Shown one piece after another: positions 1-12,100 of a DNA stretch of 64,000 bases. The DNA is from Lichenostomus cassidix (taxonomy: Eukaryota > Chordata > Aves > Passeriformes > Meliphagidae). The stretch spans positions 16,199,094 to 16,263,093 of the forward strand of contig CM039187.1 in the NCBI GenBank assembly GCA_008360975.2. Direction: 5' to 3'. Every line of letters begins with the position of its first letter. Position 1 is the stretch's first letter. The position numbers were made by a program, and so were the translations under genes. The notes under the pieces are model-generated. The model searched no databases, had not been told where the DNA came from, and worked only from the letters and a program-made list of their open reading frames with translations.

Positions 1-313
1 CACGTAATATAGTTTTCCCTGTTCAAAATCCATTGCTCAATTGATTCTTTTCTCTAAGGAGCTTGAAGCTATATCCTTTAAAACAGAGACATGCCTGAAG
101 CAGAGCTGTGCAGTTTCTGTAGAAGCCTGCTTAGAAAATACAGTGGTCTCAGAGGGACCAGCAAAGCTTTCTCATAAAGTCAGAATTCAGCTAAGAGCAA
201 AAGAACAACCTAAGAAAACTTTCATTTTTGTAATGCATAACTATTGAGAATAGCTGAGAAACCCTAAACTTTAATGGGTTTATTTCTATTAACGGGATTA
301 TTTCTACCAAGTT
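1..313. other. AT-rich sequence, no feature seen
   Basis: Unique-looking AT-rich DNA left of the first CR1. The 68-codon frame at 41-247 shows no domain or splice context. Confidence 0.5.
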
Positions 314-612
314 CATAGAATCAATGTTAAGGATTTGGAATGGACCTTAAAGATCTCCCAGTCCCATCCCTACCCCACTCCCCACCCCAGGCAGGGACAT
401 CTCCCCCTAGAGCAGGTTGTTCAAGGCTTTATCCACCGCAGGGCTGGAGCATCCACAGCCTCCCTGGGCAACCTGTGCCAGTGCCTCACCACCCTCACAG
501 TGAAGAATTTCTTCCTAGCATCTAAATTTCTCCTCTTTCAATTAGTACCCCTTACTCCTTGTCCTAACTCTACAGTTCCTGATGAAGAGTTCCCTCTCTG
601 GCTTCAATGAGA
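314..612 (-). mobile_element. CR1 LINE, 5'-truncated 3' end
   Basis: A degraded copy of the 3' end of a CR1 (chicken repeat 1) non-LTR retrotransposon in minus orientation. It begins at 314 with CATAGAATCA, the complement of the ATTCTATG tail octamer. It continues with decayed but readable landmarks: TGGACCTTAAAGATCTCC, GGGCAACCTGTGCCAGTGCC, ACAGTGAAGAATTTCTTCCT and a block resembling CCCTTACTCCTTGTCCTA. It fades out after AGTTCCCTCTCTGGCTTC near 612. Only the 3'-terminal region is present, so it is 5'-truncated and cannot move by itself. Divergence looks moderate. The frames through it (335-610, 340-525) are not genes. Confidence 0.9.
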
Positions 613-3600
613 AATTAAAAAGCCAGCATAGGGGTGTGTAAACTGCAGTCAAAAACCTAAGATCCTGTTGTGTGTAGAAAGGGAAATAGCCATGGTTTTA
701 CAAAATGAAGAGAAATTCTGAAAATAAGGTAATTTAAACACTAGAGCTATGCTGTACATTGAAAGTCACCTAAAATGACAGGCAGAAGAATGTGTATGCT
801 GATTAAATCTTAATTTCCACATTTTCAAGTAGAAGCTACGATATAAAGCCACAAAAAATTTTACTGTCCAGAAGATGTATTCAAATTATGCCACTTCAAC
901 ATGCCAAACCTGAAAATGCCAATTTTATTTTCATCAAAGTAAGGAAAGGCTTTTAAACTTTCAGCATTTTAATTTGCACTTAAATAAAACTTTATTCCTG
1001 AGCATGTCCAGAAATACTTCAGCCTTGTCAGGGCTGGGCAGCTGGGCTTGGTCAGAACCAGCTCCTTTTCAGTGGTTCTATGAATGAAGTTTTATTTCAC
1101 AGGAGTGCAAAGCATGCTCTTGTGCCAGAATGTGAATGGAAGTGTGGATTTGATGAAATAAGTATTAAGGAAAGAGGGGTGTTTGGTTGTCTTGGTGTCT
1201 TCTTTTAAAAGGGACAAAATTAACTGTGGGATATGGCACAGAAGGAATATGTTTTAGATGAATGAAGGAAAACTTAGGAAACCATAAAGTAGTTCAAATC
1301 TTACCAATGTTCTTCCAAAACCTAAGGAACCAACAAATATACAGCAAAATATGTGACTTCAAAAACAGACATAACTTCACACTTATTTTTTTTTGTAAAT
1401 CACAGAAAATCAGAAAGGATCAGGAATAAAGTATCAGTAAATAAAATTCTAGTGAAATACAAAGTGAAATATCCAGATAAACTGAAATATTTTTATGATC
1501 ATCAACTCAGTTTTTTTTTAAAGTGCATCCCTTCAACAGCCCAGTTTCTTAATTTTTTGAGAATGAGGGAAGGTAGGGGAAACAGGAGGTGAATAAATTA
1601 AATCCATGTAAATTCCAATCAAGCACTTGATATGGAAGGAAGAAGTCCCTACTGCATCCATTCCCCTTTATACTACTCTGATGATATGAAAAACTGCAAA
1701 AGAGGCAGAAATGGCACAGAGCATCCACCAGGCATAGAGATACAGAATTAATAAAATATTGTTTGTTGCCCTTGCCTGAAGAATGAGAGTGCTCTTCTGA
1801 TTATTATTTTTCTCAAGTTAGAGGCAGGGCAATTCCCTAGTACTGCTGAAAGTGTGGGCAGCACAAGTGTGGTTTAACATGCTAATTTGCTTCTCTTTTT
1901 CTAATTGTATACTTAGAGCTTCCAGCTGCTATACATATTTTTTCTTAGTATATAATAAAATCTTATACCTTAAATAAAGTTTCTTTGCTTTGAAATTCAT
2001 ACTACTAGATCAAAAATAAAAATTAACAATTCATTGTTAAAAACATATGATTTATACCCTGGTGTTTGTAATATCCAGGAAAGAGGTCTAGTGAGGTTTT
2101 AGTTTAACAGGTAAGTGAGGAAAACCCAAGTAAATAAAATCTGATACTGAGGTTATCACTGAAAAAAGTAATTCGACCTATAAAGACTAGAAATAAAAGC
2201 AGAAAAAAAAATGATTTAGAACATGGTGAGTAGAGAGTGTTATCTGGACAGCAGCCACACCAAAGAAGAGAGAACATGATAGATCAAGTCTTATTAAACT
2301 CACAGTTTAAAATGTAACATGGAAGGAAAAAAACTAGAATGGTGTTCATGCAAGTTTCAGTAAGACATCAACACCATGAAATCTTCTGTAAATAGCTCTA
2401 ATGGTAGCACACATTAATGCACTCTTTTAAATTTATGATTTCTCCATCAGTCTAAAAAAAAAATCCAAATTAAAGAATTATTTCTGAAAATTTAATTTAT
2501 TTGAAGTCTTCAGCTATGTTTTCATAGTTGAACAGCAAATAACAGCAAATACAGGTAGGAGAATAAAATAATTATGCACATAGGAAGGAAAAAATATAAG
2601 CCAAAAGAAGAAAAAAGAAAGAACTAAAATTACAAGTAAAAATATTAAATAAGATGAAAAATCCATGAGATGTGTTATATTTCATTATCCAACTGAATGA
2701 ACAAAGGCCTGCATCAGCACAATTGAAAAATCTCTTCCAGCTCAAATTTCACTACATTTTTACTACAGAAAATCAGGGCAAAAAGTAGTCTCAGTGAACT
2801 TGAAAACACCAGTAAAGACAAACCAGAAATGTTGCTACTCTGGCTAAAACATCCTGCCTAGCAAACCTTAATTATTTCTTTGGCTCATTGCAGATAGTTC
2901 TGTGCTCCATTTCTGTCTACACTTCCCCCAGGAGTTCAGAGTGCCACACCTTCTTGCCATAGCCACGGTTTGTGTCTGTAGAAATCCTGTGTTGAACTGT
3001 GGATATGTAGATCTGCACTGAGGATTCCATCACTGATTGAGACTAAACAGGAGAATTGTTTGGGCAGCAGAAAGGCAGCTTTGCTGAATGGGAACATTCA
3101 GAGTCTACACTGCAACAGAAGATATTTTGAGAGATGTCAAGTGCCATGACTGACTGGTATTTGCTGAGCTAACCACTGGTCCCAAGTTGAGATTTTGGAA
3201 TAAATAACAGAGTGTGGAATACAAAAACTTTAAAAACTAATGAAATAATAATAAAAAAATGGTATTTAAAAAGCTCATTCTGGAGAGTTCTGCTTTCTTC
3301 TTAAACTTTGAATGAGAATTCAAGGAGTTTTGGTGTATCTGGATCTTAGGAACTGAATGAGCAATGCATAGACATCGATCATTTGCCAGCATCTCCGGAA
3401 AAGACTAAGCACAGAAAAACTGAGCAAATAAAAGATGCTTAATAACATTTGACAGCTTTGCTCTGGGCATTTACTGCTGTTTTCCTGCAAACATAAACTC
3501 TTCATAGTAACCTAGGCTTGTTGCTGCATTTCTTATTTCAATTATTCCTTCTTCCCACTTGCTCTGTGGTAGCACATTCAGTTCAGTAATGTTTTGTATA

Positions 3601-6600
3601 TGCAGAAACAAAGGTAGCAAAAATGTTTTTGCTGTTCCATAACTGTCTGGAAATCAGAAAAATGCAAACTGGGATTAATAACACCTATAACTGGCATAGT
3701 TTATTCTCTTTCTGGAAACAGTTGTGGCATATTTGTAGATTAATATTCCTGGATTATATAACAATAGAAGTTCCTCTGTAGGTATTTATATGGTTTGGTT
3801 TTGCTGAAATGAAAGAAAGAATGCTAAAAAGCAGCTACCATGAAGTTATGACAGCAGGAATTTATGGGCAGCAAGTAGCAGTTTATTTACTCACCACTTC
3901 TCAAAAAGGTTTACAGAATAGTCAAACATTATTTAAATACTTACTAAATGTGGTTTTAATAAGCATTTAATTCTCAAGTCCTGCACAGTGGAATGAATTG
4001 ATACTCTTCCTTGACCACACTAAAGCAAATCTATATCATTAAAACGTTGCCTTAAATAAGATCTCATGTAGAATTTATTATGGTAGGGCTACTTGCTAGG
4101 AATTGCACTCAATCACTCTCAATCACAACTTATTCTGAAAAAAATTAGAACATCCCACTTCTAATTTTCCACAAGCACTATACTCGTGCTGACTGCTATG
4201 GTGTTACTCTTAGAAGTATGCACAGGGAAAGCATTGCCTTTGCAGGATCATTATCTGCCTGAAGATGACGACAGCTAACTAGGGGGAATTTCAGCTGCTT
4301 GAGCGTCTTCAGGCAAGTAATGAGCTCTGAAAAGCTTGCATAAGCATTTTACTTACTGCTTACTTTTTTATTCCACTGGGTCATCTGGCTTCGTCCACAT
4401 CTCAAATTAATTTTCATCTTCTTTTTCCTTTCCATATTTTTTCCCCTCTAGTTTTATACACAGATTTCTCCAGAAAAGACCAAAAGAAATGCCACGTTGG
4501 TAGAATAACTAATTTCAGGATTACTCACTCATATTCCCAACAATATTTTCCAAAACATTATTTATAACCACTGAAACCACCAAAAACATAGAAACTCTCA
4601 GCTTTAGATGCTTTGGATTTTTTATTATTTTGCATATAGAAACTGAACTTTGGGGCAAAAAATATAGCACCTCATAGTTTAGAGAAGATGCCCAGCTGTT
4701 AGCATCCTATTCTCATGAGGCAATGCCTTAGAGAACCTTCCCTCTGATTTCAGCCTTTGACAGCAGAGTGCTCTAAGAAGCCTGGGGATAGGATTCACAC
4801 ACTCTGCAACACAGGAGAATCAGCATCCTTTGTAGAATTTTCTAGCTGATTTCAGGTGAGAAAAGGTTGGTGTCAGGGCCAAAGCATCCACAAAACCTTC
4901 CTTTTCAACTCCAGAAAGGAGCTGTTCTTTGCATTGTTTCTGCACTAACAATCCATGCATTTATGCCAGGCTTCTCTTCATAGGGTTCAATTATGTTAAT
5001 TTTTTCCCCCTGAAACCTGTTTTTTCCTAAGCAAGCTATAATTTCTCTGCTGCAGCTTCAGCAGCTTCTTTTTCTGGCCTTATATTTGAAAGAGATCTAA
5101 TAACTTGTACTAAAATCTGTCTCCGGTTGCCTTTGGAAAGCTTCTGAATAAGTTTAATGGCAGTGGTACAGAAAACTGCACAGTGGGTACATGATGGAGA
5201 GTTCTCTATTGCTCTTACACATGGAACTTGACACAGAACTCATGGGCCAGCTCAGCAACTGCCAGCAAAAAAGGGCAACTGAGCATTTCAGGGACATGGC
5301 ATATCAAGGTTATACATCCTAGGGAACAAACAGGATTATTCAGAAAATTCCTCCATCTCCTTTTAGCTTTGCAGGGAGACCCACCTTGTACAGTATTCCT
5401 ATTTCTAGAGTAAAAATAGAAAAGAGTGGAAACACTCTAAGATGTGTGACAGAGATTTAGTCTACTCTGCAGGCAATCCCCATAGCTCACAGCTTGGATT
5501 TCTGTTGAAAGAACTCTTCTGGTGGACAAGCAGCCTGTGCTGAATTGCTACCCTGCTGCAGTTAGACTGCTCCTGGAAATTTAGCTTGCTTTAGGTATTT
5601 CCATGTTACTCTATAGCCTGTAGGGCAGTGTCAGAGAATTTCATTGCAGCCCAAGTGGATGGAAGGCTAAATGTTTCTATCAAAACGAGTTGTTAGTATT
5701 TTTTTAAATACTATATGTATTAAATATAACTTTCTGTTTACTATATTGCATTTTCATGACTCAGTGACAAGAACAGCAGCCTGGTTTATGACTACCTCTC
5801 CTTCAACAGCTTCTTTCTGCACTCCTGTACTACATAAAGGTACTGATACAAATGCCAGTCTGTCTAATATGCATTTTGAGATAAGTCATGCATAAGAATG
5901 CACAAAGCTGTTTTATTCTGAACATATTGCTTTAAAAATGCTCTTAGTGCAAGAAGGAAAAGTTCTTTCATTAAGTAATTTCTGGTAATTTTTTCTGCAT
6001 TTTAACAACAGAGGAACATTAGAACAGCAGCACAATCTAGCTGAAATAAAAATTTATCTATTGCAAATTTTCTCAAAACCCCATAGTCTTCCATTTAACA
6101 ACCTGTTTTTAATCCTGCCTAGAATATAAGAAATCTCAGATAAATCTGTGGTTATGTCTTGCTATCAACCTTTACAGAGTAAAATGACATCATTCAGAAT
6201 TTGGTAGGAACACAGAAGGAGCCGACAGGGTGCTGTTGTCTCACACATGCCAAACACAAACCTCTGTTTCAGTGCTAAAGACTGCAGAGAGATTTTCAAT
6301 GTCAGCCAATGTTTGAGGCAAAATTAGCATGTAATCAGCAAAATGAGATAAATTACAAATGTGCTAAATTCAATAGGAGTAAACAGAAAACTCTGTTGAA
6401 ATTATGGAATATATTAAAAAATAGAGTTCTTGCTTTTAAAACACAGAGAGACAAATCCTTCTAACTTCTTTTCTACTGGTTTCTCTTTCTGCAAAGACAG
6501 AATGTACAGTTGCTCAGTTTCCTAAGAATTACTTTAAATAGACACACTGGAAATTTTGGTAAAAACTGAGAGAAAAAAAAATTATGTATCTGGAAGAGAC

Positions 6601-8136
6601 AAAAATATTATTTTCCTGACAGTAGAGGCAGAACTATAAGGAAAAACATAAGCCAGAACAAGCAATGAAATGGGCAGAAGGTGTTTCAAAAAACTTTTCT
6701 CTTTGTGCTCAGACAAATCTTCCTGTGAGCCCCAGTATTGCTAATATCATGTTATCTGGTATAACAAAAGTTTTGAATTATGTCCAGTTACAGTCTCTTG
6801 AAATTAATCTCTTCCACATAGTTTCTGTAAGGTGAACATTTCAGCCATTTTTGGCAAGCTAGACAAAACAAAACAAATATTATATTCCTGAAAAGAATAA
6901 GACAGAATTGTGCCTGTTAGGTGAGAAACAACAAATACAATAATCACTACTGTCCAACAGATGCTACGAGTGTAGAACAAACAGCTTTTGAAGCAAGGAT
7001 GGGGAGCATGCAGCATTCCATCTGCCAGGACAACAGGCTCTTTGCTTTCCAGTCACAATGTCAGTGAATATTGAGCTGGGACAGAGAAGCAGATCAAATG
7101 TAATGAGAGACAACGTTTACTTGCTGAAATGGTAAATATTATTCTATTACCGCTGCTCAACTGCCTGTTAAAATTTCAGGGACTGTCTTAAATGACCTGG
7201 GGGTTTGCAAACAAAACAAAATGCCATTTATCCACATAAGGCAGGCTGCAGCTGCATCAGGAAATCCATTTGCCAGAGGTATTACTGCAAGCAATTTTGA
7301 ATAATAATAGAATGCCAGCACAGAATATATTGGGCCTGGAGGGAAGAATCATTTATTGAGTTTCATATATCTCTTGCAAAACTCTTTGTCAAGTCTTTCA
7401 TAAATCCTATTCAAAATATACATTGTCCAACATTTTTTCACTGTACCACATCAGACACCCAATATTTGAAATACCAGTTGTGCCTCTGGATAATCTTTTC
7501 CCTCAAAAATTACTCTTTTTTTTCCATTTAATTTTTCCATGAGAACATTTAATATAATTCAAATAATATGTAGGAAATATATATTTTATAAGTCTGTATA
7601 ATTTTTAAATTAAGAATATCTAGTTCAGAAATGCTGAACAGTTTCAAAAAAACCTAAAATTTTTAACAACTGTTAAGCTATAACAATTTCATTGATTTTT
7701 TCTTGATGACATTAAAGAATTTAAACTTCTCTTTAACGCAAGCCCCTCCCTTAGCATATTGAAAAAAAATTAAGATTGCAAATCTACTGGAAAAAAGCTG
7801 CAAACTCCAATGATTAAAATTAATTTTATAGAATTTACAAGACTCATGGAAAAAATGTCTGAATCTCACAATCAGAGCAAACGTAACCACAAGGTTTTAA
7901 TTTTGCAAATTCATGTAGGATTTTAGCAGAATTTTTGCTTTATCATTAGAATTTTGTTGCACTTAATAACAGTGGAAATAAGATTATAGTTTAGGAGCAT
8001 ACATCTGGCTTTAAAGATGTGTACTGAATTAAGAGCAACTCTTTCTACTGCTTTGCAACTCTTCTGCCTAAGAAACACTTGCAGGATTTTGTGCATCTTT
8101 CAAAGAGTGAAAAGCATCTCCTATCTCATTTCTGCA
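613..8136. other. Intergenic AT-rich DNA
   Basis: No gene, RNA or recognisable transposon found. Only short frames (up to 79 codons), A/T runs and scattered AT-rich motifs. Possible diverged repeats cannot be judged by eye. Confidence 0.55.
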
Positions 8137-8174
8137 CTTGATAACTGAGTAACTTGATAACTTGATAACAGCTG
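8137..8174. promoter_or_regulatory. Tandem GATA-motif cluster with E-box
   Basis: Four 8-bp units (CTTGATAA, CTGAGTAA, CTTGATAA, CTTGATAA) give three TGATAA motifs, matching the WGATAR consensus of GATA factors. CAGCTG, an E-box, abuts at 8169-8174. About 100 bases further on, CCAAT (8275-8279) overlaps TATAAAAG (8279-8286). As an enhancer or promoter this is only a motif-level suggestion; the tandem repeat alone could create the cluster. Confidence 0.35.
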
Positions 8175-8954
8175 CTCAAAGCACCCTTGCCAGCTCATTT
8201 TCGCAGCAGGAAGGCACAGACTGCAGCCACCACGAGTCACCCAGGTATGAGTTTTCTTGGGGCTCCAGTGCCAGCCAATATAAAAGCAATAAAAGGGTTT
8301 TAGGGCACTCTCAGTCCCTACTGTGACAAGGACCTGCTGTGTGTTTCTGAATTAGTGAATTCTTATTAATATTCCTTAATCTGAAAAGCACTGCAAACAA
8401 GATTTGCCTTTTTTTGAAAGGAAATACTAACAGGATGAAACTCTTTCCCGTATTGACATGAAATTGCAATTTTGAGGAAACTCTTCACAACATACTTTTT
8501 TGGCAGGTTTGCACAAGAAGACTCTTGAAATCTAGACAGTTTTTACAGATCTTGACAAAAACATGCATTGTTCACTTGGATTAGCAGATACAAAGTTTAA
8601 GAGACAGGTCTACACTGCTCAATAGCATAGGCATCCCACATCTTTTGCCATGTCAAGGATTTTGTTGTCATCTCCATAGCAAAAAACACCCTTGGGGTTT
8701 TGCAGTAGTGACAGAGCAGGGACTAGGAAACAAGCCTTTGCAGATCTCTGTTACAGTTGCAACAGTAGACAGAAAATTTTGCTGCTGATACACACATATT
8801 CAGGTAAAGTGTGAAGAGCACACGCCATCTGCAGAGGAGCTTGAACAAATGGCCTTGGTGAATTCCAAACACTGCATTAGGAAAGATGAGAAGTGGAAAT
8901 AATGCATTCACAGGAACTGCTGTTCAAGTATTTTTCCACTTGATTTATTTATAT

Positions 8955-8987
8955 ATTTTTTGATAGCAACAAATGCTATCAAAAAAT
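8955..8987. repeat. Perfect 14-bp inverted repeat (hairpin)
   Basis: ATTTTTTGATAGCA (8955-8968) and TGCTATCAAAAAAT (8974-8987) are exact reverse complements separated by ACAAA. No flanking element or further stem was seen, so it is too short for a typical microRNA precursor. Confidence 0.85.
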
Positions 8988-9186
8988 CTGCAGGATCTGC
9001 TGCAGCAATGGCTCTCAGACACACACTTTGCACCACACATTGCAGGCACTCAGCACTCTGGGGGTGAGTGTTCCCTCTGCTCCAGAGAGCATCAGCACAG
9101 CTCCAAATAAGAAAAGCCTAAAGTAAGCTGTCACTGCCTTATGAACTGCATTGCAATAATGGACAGATACCTGAGGACCCTTCTTG

Positions 9187-9198
9187 AAAAAAAAAAAA
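9187..9198. repeat. A12 homopolymer
   Basis: Twelve uninterrupted A bases. No retrotransposed copy was recognised upstream. Confidence 0.9.
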
Positions 9199-12100
9199 TC
9201 ACGGCAGTATATTGGAGTTCCTTTTTTATCTTTTAGATATATCTGCCACATTGTATTTTGGATTTGCTTCATGAAATATTGAATGTGAAATAGATGGGCT
9301 ATATCTTCCCTGGTCATAATCTGAATAAGAATTACAGACCTTCAAATCAGATGTCTAATGGACTCCTTAATATACTCTGATATTTCACTGTCAAAATTAT
9401 AGTGAAAAGAAGAGAAACAAAGCACCATCAATCTTTTTTGACAGAAAACGTCACGAGAAAGATTAAAATTAATTATGTTTTGAAGAGTATCATGTCAAAA
9501 TTGTCCCTGAATGCATAATTTGAGATATGCAGCTGTTTTCATTTAGCTTGAAGTGAGGGACAAACAGCTTTGTGAAGAGAAAATAAAGGGTCTTACACTC
9601 TATAGCCTCAGTTCTTCAGCAAGATTGGTAGATCTTTAACCTAAGGTAGTAATACCCTGACTGTCCATCATCAAGAGTAAAATAACTTATCTGTGCTGAG
9701 GTGTTCAGTTATTTTTCTAGTGAAAAACATTGTTTTCTGCTGAAGTAACAAAAAGTTACAATTTGTGGTAGAGGCAGAACTATTTGTAACTACTTCTAAA
9801 AGTTTGAGTGTCTGTTTAACACAGTTCTTTTGATCTATTTTGCTTACAAAACAGGAACAGTAATGCACATTAATAAAATGGAAAATAAGACACAACAAGG
9901 AAGATAGTAATTATAAGGAAAGAGAAGTGATTGAAAGAACTACTTTAACAGAAACTCTCTGATTTCTGTGCCCTTCTTGAAGGTCAGGAAAAAACTTTTA
10001 GTGAGATGCTTTATCAGTGGAAGAAAAATCAAAAGGGAAGAGAGCCCTGAGGTGAGGCTTTGTGAGCAGCAAGCAGGATGCAGGCACCAGGGCAAAGATG
10101 TGTCCAGAAGCACTTCACATTTGGCATTTTGCATCCCAGGCAGGGAGAATGGCAGAGCCAGAATCAGCAGTCACAGGTGTGACATAGTGAACAAACCTCT
10201 GTGGCCAAAGGGCAGGCCTTGGAAAGATTGCTTCTGAAGGGCACCTTGGAGTATTTTGGCAAAATTCTTCTTCTGACAAGTCTTGCCCTGAGCAGAGTTA
10301 AAGCCTGCTCTGCACAGGTTGAATGGATTAACAGGAGTTTTAGGATCAGGTGATAACTGCAGTAATGTCACTTGAGTTGTAAAGGACGAAATCTAAACAG
10401 AAAGCAGGAGCAATACAAACAGATGGAATTAGAGTGGCTTATTTGCAATGCTGAATGCAGTCACAAAGCCAAGCAGGGAAACATTCAAGTTCTGACATAT
10501 GATAAATGGTTATTGAGTGAATACAGAAAATAAAAAGTAACTCCAGAAATATATATGAGGAATTCACAAATTTGTAACTCTTCAGAGTCCAACACAATGA
10601 CCTTGTAAGACAATTGGTACTGCACAAGAATTTTCAGATATTGTTTCCATATTTCTTACAAAGCTTTAGAGTCTCTAAAGGTGCAGGGTTTTTAATAAAG
10701 CATTGGAAAGTGACAGTGGTGACCTTAATGTTGAACAGGAATAGTGTGCAAAGGCTTAATCTAGTGTTTTTTTCTGTCTCTTTTTTCCCGTTTATGAAGT
10801 AATTTCTCCAGAGTAATGAATTAACCTTTAGTCTTAGTGACAGTGCTTGTGACTCACTGTGCTCTGAACCCTCCTTTTTAGAGGAAGCTTAGTTATGACC
10901 CCACTGAAAAGCCAAGTGTTTCTGCAGAGCACACAGAGCTGTCATTTCTGTTGTTATTTTGCAGTGGACAGGCTACAGATGAAGCTGAGGCAGTTTCCCA
11001 GGTTGGGGGTGAGGTCAGGGTGGTCCAGGTCCTGTCCCTGCCCAGAGCAGCAGGAACTGCCATTCTCTGCAGGACCTGGCAGGGAGCTGCTGCAGCTCCA
11101 TCTGCACACTGCATAGATCAACTTTACAACTTCCAGAAAATTCTGAAGCCTGTACTTGGACAGCTTTACAACATGCAGAGGCCAAAGGGGATAAGTAAAT
11201 GAGGGGAAGAGAAGGAGGCCACTGGGAGACATTCACAGCAACCACAGCATAACATGAAATCTGATTTTATGGAGTGACATTAAGATGAAGTTGTGTAATT
11301 TGATGTTTGTGCTTCCTCCCCTGCCAGTACTCTTTAAATATTTGCCATGCATAACAGAGACATACATTGACTCATTGAATCAAACTCACAACTAGGGGAT
11401 TCACTTGAATTTTAGCTATGTAATAATATACATTACACAACCACACATTAATCCCATACACAATTTTACCATGCACTCAGTATGGCTTCTGATAGGGACT
11501 TTAATAAAGATTAAGTTCTCGTCAATCAAAAGTCCACTAATGCCTGTGTTGTGGGAGATAAGACTAATGATTACTTATCAAGCACTGGAAATATTTTTTA
11601 CACAGTACTACTTGAATAAATTTAATAAATTCAATATATTTTTAAAAGCCAAAGCTAATTTGCATACAAGCTTATCATCATGTCTGTGTTCATCAATACA
11701 AATAAAATTATATTGGCACATTGAGGGGGTAAGGATACTGGCAAAAAAAAGAGACAAACACATAAAGACTATGTATGCATGTATAGGTTTTATATAAATA
11801 GCGTATATACATTTGCATGTGTGTGCATCTTCAACAGAGTATTATGTCTATTTTTACACAGACAATCAGCCAGATCAGAAGGAAAGGATTTTACCATTTT
11901 TTTCCTCTTCTGAGCAATTATATTCCAATGTAATGTAATTTATATTCCATTTAAAGGTTTTACCAAATCTGTTCTAATTCTAGAATACTCTTCCTGAAAG
12001 CTGACAACATCAGCAATTACCACTAGCAGATAAAGACCTATATTTTTCTCAAACAGAAATTAAATTTTTAAAAGGAAAATGTAAATATTCTATCTTTTTC

